NCBI RefSeq assembly: GCF_000485595.1
Contig: NW_014577556.1
Span: 132,138 to 163,560, forward strand
DNA length: 31,423 nucleotides
From: Priapulus caudatus
Lineage: Eukaryota > Priapulida > Priapulimorpha > Priapulimorphida > Priapulidae
Direction of reading: 5' to 3'
A program made the position numbers and the translations under genes. A model generated the notes under the pieces. The model was given only the letters and a program-made list of their open reading frames with translations. It made no database searches and had not been told where the DNA came from. Positions 30,739-31,423 of the stretch are shown piece by piece; positions within the stretch are counted from its first letter, which is position 1; every line of letters begins with the position of its first letter.

Positions 30739-31100
30739 CCAATTCTTTCTAAGGCAGTAAACAAACTCCAATGTTTAACCCTCCTCTTGAGGGTCAAAAG
30801 TTATCCAACACTTACTTTTTCGCATGTCGAGCAGAAAGTACATTTCACGGTCGCTTTCAATATTTTAAAGCCATGAAAAATGCTAGGTCACGCGCTGACA
30901 ACAAAAATGTTTTTCAATCGCTCCGTTAGAGATTCCTCAGAAAAATGTATAAAATCTGCCCTGTGCCCATTGACTAGCTCCAATTTCAGCACAGGTGAAT
31001 GGTTTCCTAACCATGATCTGTACACCGACTATCAACGAACCTAGGTTGAGCCCGTTTAGGATTTGTGGCCGCAAATTCTGCTTTCCCCCTATATCCTTAA
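30739..31100 (+). repeat. dispersed repeat, copy 2
   Basis: Same orientation as the copy at 21721-22095 and similar along its length but with many small differences. The sequence from 31100 to the window end shows no further feature. Confidence 0.75.
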
Positions 31101-31423
31101 AACGATCATTGCGAGAAATTTTGCAGTCAGAAAAACTAAATATTAGCTGAATATTAGTCTCAAACCTGACAGCGAAAAATTATCACTCGATTACGCCAAC
31201 ATTCAAGAACACCCAATATTATGCAGTATAGCATAGAAAAATTGATTTGAGCCACATCATTCACCAGCAATACATTCTTTCGAGTCAGGACTTTCAAAAA
31301 TCACAAATGTCGTTCTCAAACAAGCCGAACATAATTAAAACAAAGGAGCATCTATTTTGGTGTGATAAGTATTCTCGCTGGCGTACGCAACGAGGATTTA
31401 ATCCATTTCTCTCTCCGTCTTCG

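Overview
This window is eukaryotic nuclear DNA, almost certainly from a marine invertebrate animal. Coding exons are interrupted by GT-AG introns, AATAAA signals follow the stop codons, and the intergenic sequence is AT-rich and full of CA/TA microsatellites, foldback elements, hAT-like ends and dispersed repeats. Nothing fixes the phylum. Three genes can be supported.

Left part (1-7.4 kb): decayed hAT-like ends (874-1799) are followed by one long coding exon (2428-3942, +). It encodes a seven-pass membrane protein that resembles the animal gustatory-receptor-like (GRL) branch of the insect chemoreceptor superfamily. Next comes a tandemly duplicated ~300-bp unit. The first copy has been filled by a (CA)n tract plus a long hairpin with a hammerhead-like core, while the second copy is the empty form. 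The 5.2-7.4 kb stretch shows no gene.

Middle (7.4-13.1 kb): a composite satellite block. Forward ~165-bp units carrying GGCCGCC boxes are followed by a ~1.7-kb GC/TA-alternating minisatellite built from two alternating unit types, then inverted copies of the 165-bp unit. A very GC-rich ~130-bp segment interrupts the minisatellite. After this come a CCGGAC-rich inverted-repeat element and a dense microsatellite cluster.

EGF gene (13,349-19,239, +): eight exons join without a frame break into a 412-residue secreted protein. It has a signal peptide, an RGD next to the first EGF cysteine, six EGF-like modules, and a basic Pro/Tyr-rich tail of 122 residues containing KPTY and AKPPY. The architecture recalls byssal/adhesive EGF proteins such as mussel foot protein 2, but it may be another matrix protein. 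One intron carries a 75-bp palindromic element with a perfect 9-bp target duplication.

Right part (20.3-29.7 kb, -): the gene for mitochondrial isobutyryl-CoA dehydrogenase (ACAD8, valine catabolism), convergent with the EGF gene. The five C-terminal exons are clean. The five recognisable upstream exons are present in order but full of 1-3 base indels, so either the assembly beyond ~26.5 kb is poorly polished or this part of the gene is decaying. Its introns hold two foldbacks with TTAGGG-like loops, a 787-bp foldback MITE, a 412-bp MITE and a SINE-like fragment. They also hold two candidate plus-strand exons that could belong to an unidentified interleaved gene. The last 1.7 kb contains a second copy of a repeat seen at 21.7 kb.
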